64,000 nucleotides of DNA, taken from NCBI GenBank assembly GCA_964019415.1, contig OZ025874.1, forward strand, positions 2,075,512 through 2,139,511, given 5' to 3'. The notes under the pieces were generated by a model. The model saw only the letters and a list, made by a program, of their open reading frames with translations. It had not been told where the DNA came from and did no database searches. Origin of the DNA: Ianthella basta (Eukaryota; Porifera; Demospongiae; Verongiida; Ianthellidae). The position numbers were made by a program, and so were the translations under genes. This document shows, piece after piece, positions 54,385 to 64,000 of this stretch (position 1 is the first letter of the stretch; the number at the start of each line of letters is the position of its first letter).

Positions 54385-54925
54385 TAGTCTCATTCCCAGC
54401 CCACCACTTCCGCTAACAAAATGGCCACGGAATAGGTGGTCTGGTATCTTTGGGCCAATTTCTTGGCTCTCGCCATCCAAAATAATTCTGGCCAATCAGA
54501 TTGCTACTTGGTCACGTGTCTACCGAAAGCCATGCACAAACCTTGTATATACGTGAAGTTGAATAGGGAGGATCAGGAGTGTCAAGGTGTAAGCGTTCTA
54601 TCTTGGATTATGAATAGTCCATGATTGAGATCCAATTCTGTGGCATATCTAGGAGCCAAAAAAGAATGTTTGAGCGCATGTGGGACATATCCATTATGTA
54701 AACAATGTGGCCTCCGTGCTGCCGATTTTGCCCTTTGAATGTTTGCTTATATCTTCGCGTAAGAGGCTCATGCGTGGTTTTGTAGGCACGTGATCAAGCG
54801 GCAATCTGATTGGCCAAATGTATTCGAGATGCGTCAAGGCGAGCCAAGGAATGAGCCCAAAGATACCAGACCACTTTTTCTGCAGCCATTTTGTTAGCGG
54901 AAGTAGTGGGCTGGGAACTAGACTA
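54385..54925. mobile_element. 541-bp TIR transposon with 9-bp target duplication
   Basis: Ends TAGTCTCATTCCCAGCCC and GGGCTGGGAACTAGACTA; the inverted repeats extend for about 90 bp through CTTCCGCTAACAAAATGG and GGTCTGGTATCTTTGGGCC. Flanks are TGAATGGAT (54,376-54,384 and 54,926-54,934). No transposase. It sits in the last intron, 58 bp before the AIG1 acceptor of unit C. It shares TAG...CTA termini and the 9-bp duplication with 18,663 and 59,334. Confidence 0.8.
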
Positions 54926-54983
54926 TGAATGGATCATGGACATCTGTTAGCACTCTGTTCATTCTGCTCTTGGATACATACAG

Positions 54984-56398
54984 ATTTACAGATGGAAAAG
55001 CCAGACGTGAAGCTTACAAGAGAAGAGCTGCATTCCCTTCAGACTGCTAATAAAGATGATCTTGTGTGGATAGAGATTGGTGTGACCGGAGTAGGGAAAA
55101 GCACGTTAGGGAACTTTCTCCTTGGAAAGCATGTGTTTGAGGTTGGGGGTGCCCTTGTTTCTGTGACTGATAAAGCTCAAGTGGGCTGCTCTGTGCTGGA
55201 CGGACTTCGCATGTGCATTGTGGATACTCCTGGCTTTGGCGACACTCATCGCATGGGAACACAGAACACTGAAGCGGAGAACCTGGCCAATGATGCAGCC
55301 CATTTGGTTGTGGAGCTCAGCAAGACCATGCTGATGGCAAGGCATGGAGTTCATGCTTTCTTCGTGGTTGTTCGAGCTGACAGCAGAGAATTGTTTAGCA
55401 CCACAAAGCTGTTGGACCTGCTTGATATTCTGGGCAACTATTGGAACCACACCATTCTAGTGTTCACCCACGGAAAGAAGTTTGACAAGACAAGTGAGGA
55501 TAAGCAATATGAGAAATTTGAGGCAATGTTAAACAGCCCCAGCTGCCCTGAAGTATGGAAGACTCTTGTTGAGAAAGTTAACAAGCGATACGTGATTGTA
55601 GAGCCAGAGGATTGGAAAGATGACAGAGAATATCATGCAAGAAAGGTTAAGGAGCATAAAGAGCACTCCTCTGCCATTGCTGCCACTCATGGTCCATACA
55701 ATGACACATTACATTCCTTGTTAAAAGAATACATTGAGACTGCCAAACTTGAGTTGCACAATGAGTTCGAAGATATGGACAGCCCAGAGGCCCAGGTTGC
55801 TGCACTGCAGGTTGCCTTTCAGAACGTCACGGCCATGCTGTACAAGCTCATTCGCATTAAACTTGCAGGGGGAGTTGACAATGAGCTGTTACAAGAGATG
55901 GCTAAAACAAAAGAAGAAGAACTTTTAGAAGTTCGCAGGCAAAGAGACCAGTTATATCAGCAGTTCTTGAAAGAGCAGGAAGAAAAGCGCAAGGCTCAGA
56001 AGCAGTTCTTGAAAGAGCAGGAAGAAAAGCGCAAGGCTCAGAAGCAGTTCTTGAAAGAGCAGGAAGAAAAGCGCAGGGCTCAGGAAGCAGAGGATAGAGC
56101 AAAGGAGGCACAAAGAGTGGTCGAGGAACAAGCGAGGGTAGCACGTGAGGCGGAGGAAAAGGCTAGAAGGGAATTGGAGGAGTATCTAAAGAAGCCTACA
56201 TTTGCAGAAAGAGTAGTAGAAACACGCATTACCCGTAAAGGATTCCATAAGTGGAAGTATAAGTACACTGCTGAGGCTGTAGATGTGGCTACAGGGATAA
56301 CAGCTAAGGCTAAGAAAAAATCCAGAAGTGGTGCCAAGGAGCATGCTAGGAATAATCTCAAGGCCATTCTATTGGAGAGAGGCATTATCCGTAATTAA
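54984..56398 (+). CDS. AIG1/GIMAP-family GTPase, large 3' exon (unit C)
   Basis: Acceptor ATACAG|AT (phase 1), stop TAA at 56,396-56,398, 471 codons. P-loop GVTGVGKS, DTPGFGDTH (closer to the usual DTPG(L/F) box than units A and B), AIG1 box and THGK are all present. It is clearly related to but much more diverged than the A/B pair (about 70% by eye). The coiled coil is longer because a 14-residue unit QFLKEQEEKRKAQK occurs three times in tandem (55,965-56,085); A and B have one. The C-terminal domain (RITRKGFHKWKYKYTAEAVD, SGAKEHARNNLKAILLERGI) is well conserved. The internal ATG (MEKPDVKLTREEL) is an alternative start. Three stalk exons precede it. Confidence 0.88.
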
Positions 56399-56883
56399 CC
56401 TTAATCATGATTGATTAGTAGGAGTGACAAACGTAATGCAGCTAATAGTTTCATGGTGGTATGGGTAGGCTTTCATTTGCTGCACATTTGCAAGCATAAT
56501 AACTATAGCACCTTGTGAATTACATAACGGTATTATGTAGTTATTATATTGTACATGTGAGTGCATTACAATATGTTACTGGAACATAAATTACCTGGTC
56601 ATGCACAGCAAAACTGCATGTACGACTTGATTCTTCATGCATATGCATAATGTACTTATAATAAATGTCTCTAGCACAGGCAGAAGAAGATGGCTGAATT
56701 GCTGCATGGAAATTCGCAAGTAAATGTATAGACCAGTTGCATACACTGGTCTTCATGGAACAAAGAAAAGTGTAGGCCAGGATTGAAGCAGAGAGACAGG
56801 CTAGCAAACAAGCAAGGCTGCATGGCATGTACATGTGAGGAAGCAAAGAAACCTAGAAGGGAATGAAGGAGTGTGTTTAGTGC

Positions 56884-56906
56884 AATTGCACTGTGTGTGC
56901 TTGTGC

Positions 56907-56975
<69 letters not shown>

Positions 56976-56990
56976 TGTGTGTGTGTGCAT
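56884..56990. repeat. (GT)n microsatellite
   Basis: Almost pure GT from 56,907 to 56,966 and onward. No coding significance. Confidence 0.95.
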
Positions 56991-57089
56991 TCAAATGGCA
57001 TGACACCACATGACTACTCTTGTGTGGCCACATCCTTTCCTTCACGGTTGAACAACACTGAAGTGGAGGCTAGGCCCTGGTCACATGAG

Positions 57090-58539
57090 ACTACCACAAT
57101 GAAGGAGAGTGTACTGTGAAGGTGACATTGAATGGGGCACAATGTGGAGGGTACAGTGTTAGTCACTGGAGACATTCACCGAACCATCCTAAGTTTTGCT
57201 TGGCTAACCAGGGGATAATTATTGGTTGACCAATCAACAAGGCCAATTTCCCTCCCTCCCCAGCCTTGTTAGCATGAGCTTGTTATCATTTTCTAGTCTA
57301 GTCATAAACTACTCTGATCCATACAGATGTGGCTGTGACATTCCATCACTCGCTGTGGCCAAGAGGTCCAAATTCTCACCATGCTCTGGATGGCGCAGTC
57401 AATTACAACATGCAAGCATGGTTGATGCTCTTCCCACTAGTACAACCTCAACCAAAATATGATTAGGCTCCCCGGAAGGAAAGTGGCTGCGGTTGCTGTG
57501 CCATTGAAGATACTGACACAATGCCCGCACCCAAATAGCACTTATTCTGGGACCACCATTAAGCACCCTTTTGGTTTTTATGTGTTACATGTGTTTGCGT
57601 ATCACCTTCTACATCTGAATGAAGGGCAGGAGGTATCGGATCCTCTCACTTCTTGAGCCTCAAAGCCTGGAGAAATTGGGCAGCCTGCATTGTAGCCATC
57701 TTAATCATATGGTGATTCCCTGGCGCTGCTTAATTTCTGTTCCAATTTCCATAGCAATCCTGCAGAACCGCCCACCGATTGCTAGGGGTGTCACCGTTGC
57801 AGCAGACCAATGTGTCATCGGTGATCTCCAGCTCTAAGCACCCTCCCCTTGCACATCCACTATCATGGGAATCACATGTGAGCCGTGGAGGGAGGACAAT
57901 TAACTGCTGGCAGGTAGAACTCGGCTGAAGGATGCTTTGCACTGGTGGGATACAACCTAGTTCATCTATTTTCATTACCTAATGGAGCAATATTCCCAAT
58001 ACTTCAAGTACCATGCTCAAGGTAGTGTAGACGGGGTATAGAAGGGGATAGGGGAGTAGCTCTATTTTCACTTTACTACAGAAGATTACTACAGATTCCA
58101 GAATGGTTGCCCAAATAACAACTAGTAAATCACAAACAAAAGGTACATGGCAAACGGCGTGACATCATTGTGTAAAAAGTTATGTCTACTGTATCATTTT
58201 AGTCACATGTGCCACTCAGGACTAGCACACTAGATATCACACTGCCACACTATCTGCCATATACCATTCACAATCTACCATTAGCCATTAGGACAACCTT
58301 TCTGAAATAGACTGTAAGTCACAGAGAGTATGCTTACATGAAATTGTTTATGCAACACCAAAATGGCTGCCTCACACAGTGGTACAGTAAACACCATCTT
58401 TCTAGAGTAACAGCAACAACGTCAGCAGTAGCTCTAACTCATCCTTTAGCACAGCTCAGTATTAGTTGTCAGAATCCTCTGATAGGGGCTTCCTGAATTG
58501 CTCAGAAACCCCCTTCTTAAATGTCTGAAAAATACTGCA

Positions 58540-58605
<66 letters not shown>

Positions 58606-59180
58606 GGTTGCACATACAGAATTGCTCGTTCCACTTCAGAATGCTCTGGTGCTGTTCAGCATACAACTCTGCAGGGAAGATGGCAGATGGTCAGTGGCAG
58701 TGTAAGCACGCAGTCAATATGAAGCAGATGCATTCAGCAAAGGACAACACAAAACAGTGAGTGTCCCAAGGCGAACCGAAATAGTTATTCTCCATGACAC
58801 ATGATGAAACTGGACTTGTGGTTTTATGACAGTGTACACTGAGCAGTCCCTATAGCTATGCCAATGTATCTAAAAATGTTAACTGACAGAGAAAAACAGC
58901 TGGGTGCATTTTGTCATGCTATCCAACCTTTATTGTACATAATAACCCTACACTGTTTTAAGGGGTAGGGGGAGGGGGGGCTATAGTGCATGTAAACACC
59001 TTTGGGATTGGAGGATCCATGATATACACCACAGAGTCTCTTCTACGGCCATCTGGTGACTACCACTACTAAAGCTGTCCAGAATCCTAATTTTTCTAGA
59101 GAGTGGACTCACAGTTTTAAATGTACGTGGATAGATAGAGTGCTGTAGCTACATGCATGCATACAAAGAACATTAGCTAC
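57090..59180. repeat. Return to duplication homology (copy B of 13,440-15,636)
   Basis: From GTACTGTGAAGGTGACATTG onward the sequence follows copy A again, with a (GT)n run at 58,542-58,600 and one AACAACGTC unit at 58,416. No gene on either strand until the CARD exon. Confidence 0.75.
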
Positions 59181-60248
59181 CTTGTAAATCATTGACAATT
59201 GGGTGAAGAAGTTGGTACTCCCCCAGAATGCTGAGAAAATCTTGGAATCCTTGCACACCAGTGACAGTGATGGCGTTCTTAACACTCTGTAGTATACGTG
59301 AGTTCTTCGCTTCTTTGACTTCCTGGAAGTCTCTAGCCTCGTTCCCAGGCCGTCCGAGTTAATTAGCGCGGGGGCGGAAAGGACGGCCTGGGCACCACTG
59401 TTCCTGCGCCCCCCCAAAACTGGGGGGGCGCCGGAAAACTTCGTATATGTTTCCGTAATCTACATGTAGAAGAGTATAGGTGTCCATGAAATGGACAGCT
59501 GGGAAACGCTCAGAACAGTCGGAACCGGTCCACTTTGGGTAGAAAATTACCGACGTTAGTCAGTTTGCCGAGATGCTTCGATATGTGGTGCCAGTGATTT
59601 TCAAACACTGCGCACGGGACTGACGGGAGCAAAGCAGTCTCGCTAACGTCGTCTGGATCTAATACGGCTCGCGGTGAGGTTGTGCGCCGATCATTGCATA
59701 CATGTGAGCCTGTCTGACTCTCCATCTCGTTCCAAAATAGCATTTCTCTGCTATTGTAAGCTTAGCCATTCCTGCTAGCTGCTACGTATGCGAGTGCAAA
59801 AGGATATCCACAGCAAGGAAGCTTCCAGAAGCCGCGCTCTTCGCGACAGCCTTGCCGTACGTCTTCTCTAAGGCAAGGCAGGCAAATAACTAGAGCTGAA
59901 GCTCTTACGAGCTAGTTATTTGCTGGAAAATCTTTGCGCATGCGCAAACAGTGGTTCCCAGGCCTTTCCGCCCCCGCGCTAATTAACATGGACGGCCTGG
60001 GAACGAGGCTAGGAAGTCTCTCACTGCCTCCAGGTCGTTATCGCTAAGTAGATGCTTTTGATGAAGCTTTAACGCCACTGACAAACTATCCATTCCACTA
60101 CACAGCTTTCCAGTCCTTTCTATAACGGCGTTCCTGGCAGCTAGGCTACAAGGATCTGTGATGAAGGAGCGCTGTTGTGTGTACCCAACAACATGGGGAA
60201 TGGGTTGGCTCTGAGCCATTAACGGATTCACAAACGACTCGACCACCG
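59181..60248 (-). pseudogene. CARD-like exon, copy B, split by a TIR transposon
   Basis: Acceptor CCTCAG|CGG at 60,248 and donor CAAG|GTAGC at 59,181, both phase 1. Without the insertion and its 9-bp duplication the exon is 381 nt, in frame. The N-terminal part is intact (VESFVNPLMAQSQPIPHVVG, DPCSLAARNAVIERTGKLCS, SLSVALKLHQKHLLSDNDLE) and is cut after EAVRDF. The remaining helices (VKEAKNSRILQSVKNAI, GFQDFLSILGEYQ-like) continue at 59,324 and below. Translation through the insertion adds LASFPGRPC and a stop, so the product would lack the second half of the domain. Confidence 0.65.
59334..60011. mobile_element. 678-bp TIR transposon with 9-bp target duplication in the CARD exon
   Basis: TAGCCTCGTTCCCAGGCCGT at the left is the exact complement of the right end ACGGCCTGGGAACGAGGCTA; the TIRs reach about 65 bp through the AATTAGCGCGGGGGCGGAAA region. 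Flanks are GGAAGTCTC (59,325-59,333 and 60,012-60,020). An inner palindrome (GCAAATAACTAG...CTAGTTATTTGC) and CCCCCCCAAAACTGGGGGGG hairpin lie inside. A minus-strand frame at 59,743-59,510 is not recognisable. A non-autonomous, Mutator-like type is likely. Confidence 0.82.
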
Positions 60249-60468
60249 CTGAGGCTGTAGCTGTCCCATTGATTTATGCGTCCTCCAGCCAAATTAACAG
60301 TCACTGCCTACACCCATACACGAAATAGAGGACACGTTCGATCTTTCTTGAGCATTGACGGCCATTTCCCATAGAAGATTATAAGATGACGCAATCGAAA
60401 CTTGCGGGAATAGTGGAAGGGAAAGTCCGTTATCATCGCTGGCCGACAACTAGATTAACAAGGTGACC

Positions 60469-60493
60469 ATGGACGGAGATGAAATGACTTCTG
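60469..60493 (+). CDS. 25-nt start exon, phase-1 donor
   Basis: ATGGACGGAGATGAAATGAC...TCTG|GTAAGC: eight codons plus one base. It is conserved in copy A (17,115-17,139, first ATG lost) and in a diverged copy at 61,210. The CARD-like minus-strand exon begins only 220 bp away on the other strand, so a shared bidirectional promoter is possible. Confidence 0.45.
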
Positions 60494-61209
60494 GTAAGCA
60501 ATTGTCCCGTCTCACACGCTAGACTATCTTTATATTTACCATTGACCACGTATAAGAGTTGAACTAGAGAAGTTGAGGAGTAATAAATTGGGTCCCATGG
60601 CCTTCGGGAGCGTTGTGCCAATACCATAGACCCTACAAGGGTCAATGGTAATACGCAGGCTCCTATTTATAAAAACGAGCTAAGGCTGAAATAGTGATTT
60701 TGCCTCCGAAATGATTCGGCTATGAGACCGGAAGTTTCCAATAGCTACATAGATTTAACCCTAATTAGACTTCTGTAGCTCAGCTATGTGTGGTAATGTT
60801 TGTAGTGGGAGGAGCGCAACAAATGTTGTTGTAGTCTCTTGTAACTGATTCCTCTTTTTGTTGGTAAGGATGTTGGTAAGATGGGCACATGCCATCATTG
60901 TTACAAAAGAAACGATTGAGAACAGTTGGTAGCGGCCATTTTCTGAAATTATCCGCCCAGGGCGTTCCAGGCCGAGACATGAAAACATAATTAGAAAGTC
61001 ACGTTCCACGACTTCTGGAGATTGCTAGGCAACTCTGGAGCGGAAGGTTCGCCATTACAATATTAGTTAGCGCTTCGCCTTGGCAGTTACCATTTTCAAA
61101 TAATTAATTTCATTCAATTGTATGGTCTTTCTCTCTCTCTTGCTGGCCGACTAGCAAGGCTGACTAGCAATCTTCTATGGCATGGGCATGCCATAGAAGA
61201 TCTGTGCTC
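60494..61209. other. Intron or promoter region, no supported exon
   Basis: Contains ATGGCATGGGCATGCCAT-type palindromes near 61,178-61,195 and short conserved pieces shared with 61,240-61,600 (GGAGGAG(C/G)GCAACAAATGT), which shows that the start-exon region was itself duplicated in tandem. Confidence 0.4.
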
Positions 61210-61234
61210 ATGCGGAGATATAACATGGCATCTG
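61210..61234 (+). CDS. 25-nt start exon, second copy, phase-1 donor
   Basis: ATGCGGAGATATAACATGGC...TCTG|GTAAGT. Same length and phase as 60,469-60,493. The next exon downstream is the death-fold exon at 61,623, which it can join in frame (G|AT AAT TCA). Confidence 0.5.
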
Positions 61235-61622
61235 GTAAGTTATTGTCCCATCTTACGCACCCATACCATCTTTATTGGCGGCCAAGCATAAATAGTTGAA
61301 TAAGCTTAATGTTCAGTGGTCACTGGTAGCTAACTAATTTGTCACATTCCCGAGCGATATGCGCTCCTAGTCACACAACAAGTCACTTACCCCATAGGCA
61401 TTGAAGATGGACAGCTCGTTTCCAAACATTCCACGCTCCGAAATGACTCAATCAGCGCTACTGTTGAGAATTTTTGAGGCCGTAGTTTTTGTACGTAGAT
61501 TCAGCATCTGTAGCTCAGCTAACTAGCTATGTGTGATATTATTTGTAATGGGAGGAGGGCAACAAATGTCCTTGTAACCTCTAGTAACTGATTCCTTTAT
61601 TGTGAATACTAAAACTCTACAG

Positions 61623-62000
61623 ATAATTCAGTGGTTGCAATTCTACAAGAATTCAGAGCTGACATTTTGAAGGATGTGAATGTCGAAGTGTGTGCTCCAG
61701 AGGTGAGACGTGAAGAGGTAATAGCAGAGAGCACAGACACTGACATTAATCAAGCAAGATCTGTGAAAAGAGCAAATGGAATACTTTATGACTACCTACG
61801 TCAGAATTGTACGTTGGATCAGATAGTGATGCTGTCCAGAGTACTGATGGATGTTGATAATGCCTATAGAAGAACAAGGACACTTGGTCAGCGATTGCAT
61901 GCAAGAACTCAGGGCCTTGGAGATGGTGGCACATATCAGCAAGAAAGCCAAAATGGATCACAAATCCACCAATCACAGCCCTAGAATGAAACAAGCGCAG
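61623..62000 (+). pseudogene. Death-fold (CARD-like) exon of unit D with in-frame TAG
   Basis: Acceptor CTCTACAG and donor GCGCAG|GTGAGG bound 378 nt, 126 codons, phase 1-1. It encodes NSVVAILQEFRADILKDVNV, ANGILYDYLRQNCTLDQIVM and LGQRLHARTQGLGDGG, an all-helical pattern matching the exon at 2,034-2,327. A TAG at 61,982-61,984, six codons before the donor, interrupts an otherwise open symmetric exon. Either this is a recent nonsense change, or the exon is used as a short terminal exon giving a soluble death-fold protein. Confidence 0.55.
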
Positions 62001-62151
62001 GTGAGGATTGCTTCATGCATGAGGCAATAACGTTTCTGTAGCATCATGTCCCATGCAATACAATGGTGTTAGCACCTTGCACATTGAGAGGTGTTAACAT
62101 TGTTGCATTGGGCACCCCATGTATTGTACATGTAAGTGTGTATGTGTGTGT

Positions 62152-62170
62152 GGGGGGGGGGGGGGGGGGG
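62152..62170. repeat. Homopolymer of 19 G
   Basis: Follows a short GT run; a likely site of sequencing-length error. Confidence 0.9.
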
Positions 62171-62294
62171 CTGCATGATGAAACCATGTATTGATGATCA
62201 ATAGAAGATCCTATAATTAGGGAAGTTCCCTATCCTTAAGATAAGCAATAAAGTTAAGCTTCTATTACTGTTACTTTGTACTCTGTTACTCTAG

Positions 62295-62543
62295 GTAATA
62301 GCAACAGAAGAGCATCTCTGATCTTCTCAGATTCCCAACCCCCTTTAAAGCTACAGCGTACGCATGTTCTGCTTGTTTTTGCTGTTATCATTCCTTGTGC
62401 TGCTGTGATAATCAATGGGATACCCATCTGTCTACCTCCATGGCCTTTCACTAACATTTGGCAGCGTCAGATGTGCTGGGAAGGCATGCCTTGGACCTGG
62501 GATACCAGTACGGAAGAATGTGAACTCTCCACAGCCACTCCAG
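62295..62543 (+). CDS. Transmembrane plus Trp/Cys exon of unit D, phase 1-1
   Basis: Acceptor TACTCTAG, donor CCAG|GTATATG, 249 nt. Encodes NSNRRASLIFSDSQPPLKLQ, a clear hydrophobic span HVLLVFAVIIPCAAVII, then ICLPPWPFTNIWQRQMCW, EGMPWTW and an acidic tail (DTSTEECELSTATPG). The best-preserved example of this exon. Positive charges before the span and acidic residues after it favour N-terminus inside. No stalk exon was found between it and the AIG1 fragment at 63,156. Confidence 0.65.
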
Positions 62544-63155
62544 GTATATGCAGAGTGATAGGCATACTTATAATTATAGACTATGTGTGGGACATAATGT
62601 TGTCAAGAGCATGTATCATAATGAAAGAAGTATTGCTGGATTTACCATTCTATTACATTAGTGTTTGTGTCACAGTTGGTCATTTGTAGCTATATGCATG
62701 TTTTTCCCTTAATGAAACATTATACATAGCGCAAATGCCCCCTCTTCTCAAATTCATCACATTTACTTGTAGAAGAATCTTTAGAGCTATAGCTGTATAC
62801 AGTGGAAAATGTTAGCAGGCATGAAATTTGGCTGATTTGCTATAAAAACTAGGCTTTTGGCAAGTTAAAATTTAGCAGATTCTGCATCCTAAATACTGGT
62901 GATGTCGTTGAATATGGAACTTTTCGCTCTGGTTTCATCTCATGTTAGCAGTGTACTTTAATTCATATCTTAGTTCTCTCTTTAGGCATCACTCTCTCAT
63001 TGGTGGTTTAGCTGATGTATGTGCTGTGAGTCGCACTGTGCACGGTGTCAATTATGCAAGAGCCAAACCATTTCAGCTGAACTGGGCTGGTTGTGCCATA
63101 TTGGTTGCAGGGGCCAGCTTGATTTAAGTAAACAAATGAATGTACAAGTGTGAAT
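62544..63155. other. Intron remnant, no exon found
   Basis: Contains GTGCTGTGAGTCGCACTGTG and AGTAAACAAATGAATGTACAAGTG pieces shared with the other units. The stalk exons expected here are absent. Confidence 0.45.
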
Positions 63156-63343
63156 GCGGAAAGAGTAGTAGAGGCACGCATTATCCGTGAAGGATTCTAT
63201 AAGTGGAAGTATGCTGAGGCTGTAGATGTGGCTACAGGAATAAAGGCTGAGGCTAAGAATTACGAGTCCAAAAGTGGTGCTAAGGAACATGCAAGGATCT
63301 CAAGGCCATTTTACTGGATAGAGGCATCATCCGCAAAGATTGA
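63156..63343 (+). pseudogene. Fragment of a fourth AIG1 exon (C-terminal domain only)
   Basis: Begins abruptly after GTGTGAAT with the conserved C-terminal domain (ERVVEARIIREGFYKWKYAE, SKSGAKEHARI), nine bases shorter in the middle, then a four-base deletion shifts the frame; the old TGA is at 63,341-63,343. No GTPase part exists upstream. It is a deletion relic showing that unit D once had the same 3' exon. Confidence 0.75.
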
Positions 63344-63696
63344 GTGATCTTGTTATTCCACTAGATATGCTCTGTGCACTGCTGCACTATAAACTACGTA
63401 TACATAACCTGCCCTAGAGATGATTACCCATAGTTGATCAATTATTGCAAATCATTTGTATCTTAGTAGTATGCATGTTGTTCAGATCATTACTTTCTTA
63501 ATTCACATCGGATGTCCATTATAGTATATAGTTGGGCTGGGGGGGAGGGGGTGCATGGGTAATGCTGTCAATATTAAGTGTGGCAATGGGGAGGTTTTAT
63601 ATAGCACAGTCATGCTTTAATACATACAGCAGAACCATGCATGCATGATACTAGTTCCAGTGCAGAACACAAAGTGGCATAATTATAATTGTCTGC
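63344..63696. other. AT-rich 3' region, no gene
   Basis: Downstream of the AIG1 relic; a GGGCTGGGGGGGAGGGGG tract at 63,533-63,551 is the only unusual sequence. Confidence 0.45.
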
Positions 63697-63888
<192 letters not shown>

Positions 63889-64000
63889 GTATGAAGCTAT
63901 CTCCATGCAGGGAGGCTTGCACACTATAATTTCATATAATATAGCAGACTTTGTTTCCGCGTGGACATGTGCCTTCGTGTAGACAACCAGCACCCTCAAC

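Larger units (their letters stand above)
34471..60540. repeat. Segmental duplication, copy B (partner 988-17,200)
   Basis: Same order of exons, fold-back elements and spacers as copy A. Bases 34,471 to about 35,938 differ from 988-2,455 at only about two positions I could find, while later stretches show several differences per 100 bases. Copy-specific insertions are the gypsy element, the non-LTR element with the third AIG1 unit, and the 59,334 transposon. Confidence 0.9.

Overview
The window is eukaryotic nuclear DNA from an invertebrate animal. Genes are split by introns with GT-AG borders, (GT)n/(CA)n microsatellites are abundant, and the mobile elements are of metazoan type: a Penelope-like element with hammerhead ribozymes, a Ty3/gypsy element, non-LTR elements with restriction-like endonucleases, and many fold-back and TIR elements. 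AIG1/GIMAP GTPases next to CARD-like and Death-domain exons, RecQ-helicase exon capture and this transposon mix fit an early-branching marine animal, with a sponge favoured. The species cannot be fixed from the sequence alone.

The backbone is a large direct duplication. Copy A is about 988-17,200 and copy B about 34,471-60,540. The first ~1.47 kb of the two copies is almost identical at a constant offset of 33,483, and the rest is visibly diverged. Copy B is longer because it gained a 4.6 kb Ty3/gypsy element (40,839-45,462), a non-LTR element (about 49,625-52,845), a third AIG1 unit (about 53,000-56,400) and a TIR element (59,334-60,011). Between the copies lie a TIR element carrying a RecQ exon (18,663-19,215), a Penelope-like element (22,595-25,673), two exons of a Death-domain gene (27,346-27,758) and a decayed non-LTR element (28,008-30,053). 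A fourth, broken unit runs from about 60,469 to 63,343.

The central finding is a repeated modular gene on the + strand. Every recognisable exon is bounded by phase-1 introns, so the exons can be joined in any combination. The order is: a short start exon (34,320-34,404, or the alternative 25-nt type at 60,469 and 61,210); a death-fold (CARD-like) exon (2,034-2,327; 35,517-35,810; 61,623-62,000); a transmembrane plus Trp/Cys exon (ending at 917; 31,574-31,804; 62,295-62,543); tandem 66-84 nt Ser/Thr-rich stalk exons (eight copies); a small Cys exon (38,269-38,364); and one large 3' exon with an AIG1 GTPase, a coiled coil and a conserved C-terminal domain (9,605-10,929; 46,479-47,803; 54,984-56,398; fragment at 63,156). 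If these exons are spliced together, the product is a membrane-anchored death-fold/AIG1 protein. They could instead serve two neighbouring genes or alternative transcripts.

The same units carry two minus-strand genes, each broken differently in the two copies. A coiled-coil, acidic-tail protein has in-frame TGA codons in copy A and has lost its 5' exon in copy B. A CARD-like exon has a 192-bp MITE and a one-base deletion in copy A, and a 678-bp TIR element in copy B. The whole looks like a fast-evolving innate-immunity-like cluster shaped by tandem duplication, exon shuffling and transposition.
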